NCBI GenBank assembly: GCA_003219335.1
Contig: QHOF01000222.1
Location: 1 to 5,711 of the forward strand
From: Verrucomicrobiota bacterium
GTDB lineage: Bacteria; Verrucomicrobiota; Verrucomicrobiia; Chthoniobacterales; UBA10450
Direction of reading: 5' to 3'
Length of the DNA: 5,711 nt
This document shows positions 5,504-5,711 of this stretch, in pieces; the stretch's first letter is position 1, and each line of letters begins with the position of its first letter. The notes under the pieces are model-generated. The model did no database searches, was not told where the DNA came from, and worked only from the letters and a program-made list of their open reading frames with translations. Position numbers and translations under genes: made by a program.

Positions 5504-5711
5504 CTAATTTAAAGCCTTTGTAGAGCCTTCTGACCGACGGCCTGCGCTTCTTATCACGCTAGACGACCGAGAACCGACTTCGATTTCCTTTTCGCTTCTC
5601 GGCGCCAGGCTCTGTCCCAAGTCAACTAAAACGTCTTCTTTGTCGACCCGGACTCTGTAGCTCCTAAGATGCTTCCCTTCCGGCTGCGTAAGACACTCGC
5701 CGGTGGGGACA
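5504..5711 (-). CDS. Probable Rieske [2Fe-2S] protein, C-terminal end only
   Basis: A frame enters from the right edge and runs 68 codons to a TAG at 5504-5506. The first 31 residues have the pattern of the end of a Rieske ferredoxin-like domain: PTGECLTQPEGKHLRSYRVR then VDKEDVLVDL. In bacterial Rieske ferredoxins and NirD-like proteins, F-D-xx-TGEC-x-xP, an L-x-x-Y-x-V-x-V strand and a V-x-V-D-L end follow the second Cys-His cluster box. The two cluster boxes (CxH and CxxH) would lie to the right of the window and cannot be checked. The last 37 residues are a Ser/Arg/Lys-rich tail not usual in the family. It could be a ferredoxin subunit of an oxygenase, a nitrite reductase small subunit or a stand-alone Rieske protein. 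It ends 74 bases before the rnk start, same strand. Confidence 0.6.
   Translation of the reverse strand, partial: VPTGECLTQPEGKHLRSYRVRVDKEDVLVDLGQSLAPRSEKEIEVGSRSSSVIRSAGRRSEGSTKALN

Noticed and set aside
1..5711. CRISPR array, tRNA, insertion sequence or phage integration site
   Set aside because: No regularly spaced repeats, cloverleaf-like sequence, transposase fragment or flanking duplications were seen on reading both strands.

Overview
The window reads as a piece of a bacterial chromosome, probably from an uncultured Gram-negative-type bacterium of mid GC content. The grounds are an HtrA/DegP-type envelope protease, an Rnk-type GreA-fold regulator, a short (646-residue) monofunctional aconitase and Shine-Dalgarno sites of the AGGAGG type. 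I cannot place it in a phylum from sequence alone; NC10, Rokubacteria, Nitrospirae, Acidobacteria and Deltaproteobacteria are all compatible. I see no tRNA, rRNA, CRISPR array, transposase or phage gene.

Layout, left to right. Positions 1-175 (minus) hold the first 58 codons of an HtrA/DegP-like serine protease that runs off the left edge. Positions 209-1090 contain no intact gene; the only protein-like trace is a possible tail of a response-regulator receiver domain at 526-738 (plus). At 1108-1733 (plus) is an iron/manganese superoxide dismutase behind a strong ribosome binding site, split by a one-base frameshift near 1427. At 1849-2229 (plus) is a small basic protein with a KOW/SH3-like start and no known function. 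It converges on the aconitase gene at 2281-4221 (minus), the largest and most certain gene here.

Upstream of aconitase on the same strand lie a universal-stress-protein gene cut to about 31 recognisable residues (4318-4524), a small hydrophobic membrane protein (4776-4985), an rnk-like gene (5007-5429), and the C-terminal 68 codons of a probable Rieske [2Fe-2S] protein that enters from the right edge (5504-5711).

The genes share a loose theme of oxidative and envelope stress plus central metabolism: superoxide removal, an oxygen-sensitive Fe-S aconitase, a Rieske protein, a UspA remnant, HtrA and a GreA-fold transcription-associated protein. Three pieces are damaged (superoxide dismutase frameshift, UspA truncation, receiver-domain remnant). 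This could be real decay of an accessory region or, for the superoxide dismutase, a sequencing or assembly error. I do not see a clear new multi-gene system. The most useful leads are the damaged stress genes, an 11-of-12 direct repeat in the aconitase leader, the uncharacterised KOW/SH3-like protein, and a small membrane protein that overlaps a second open frame.
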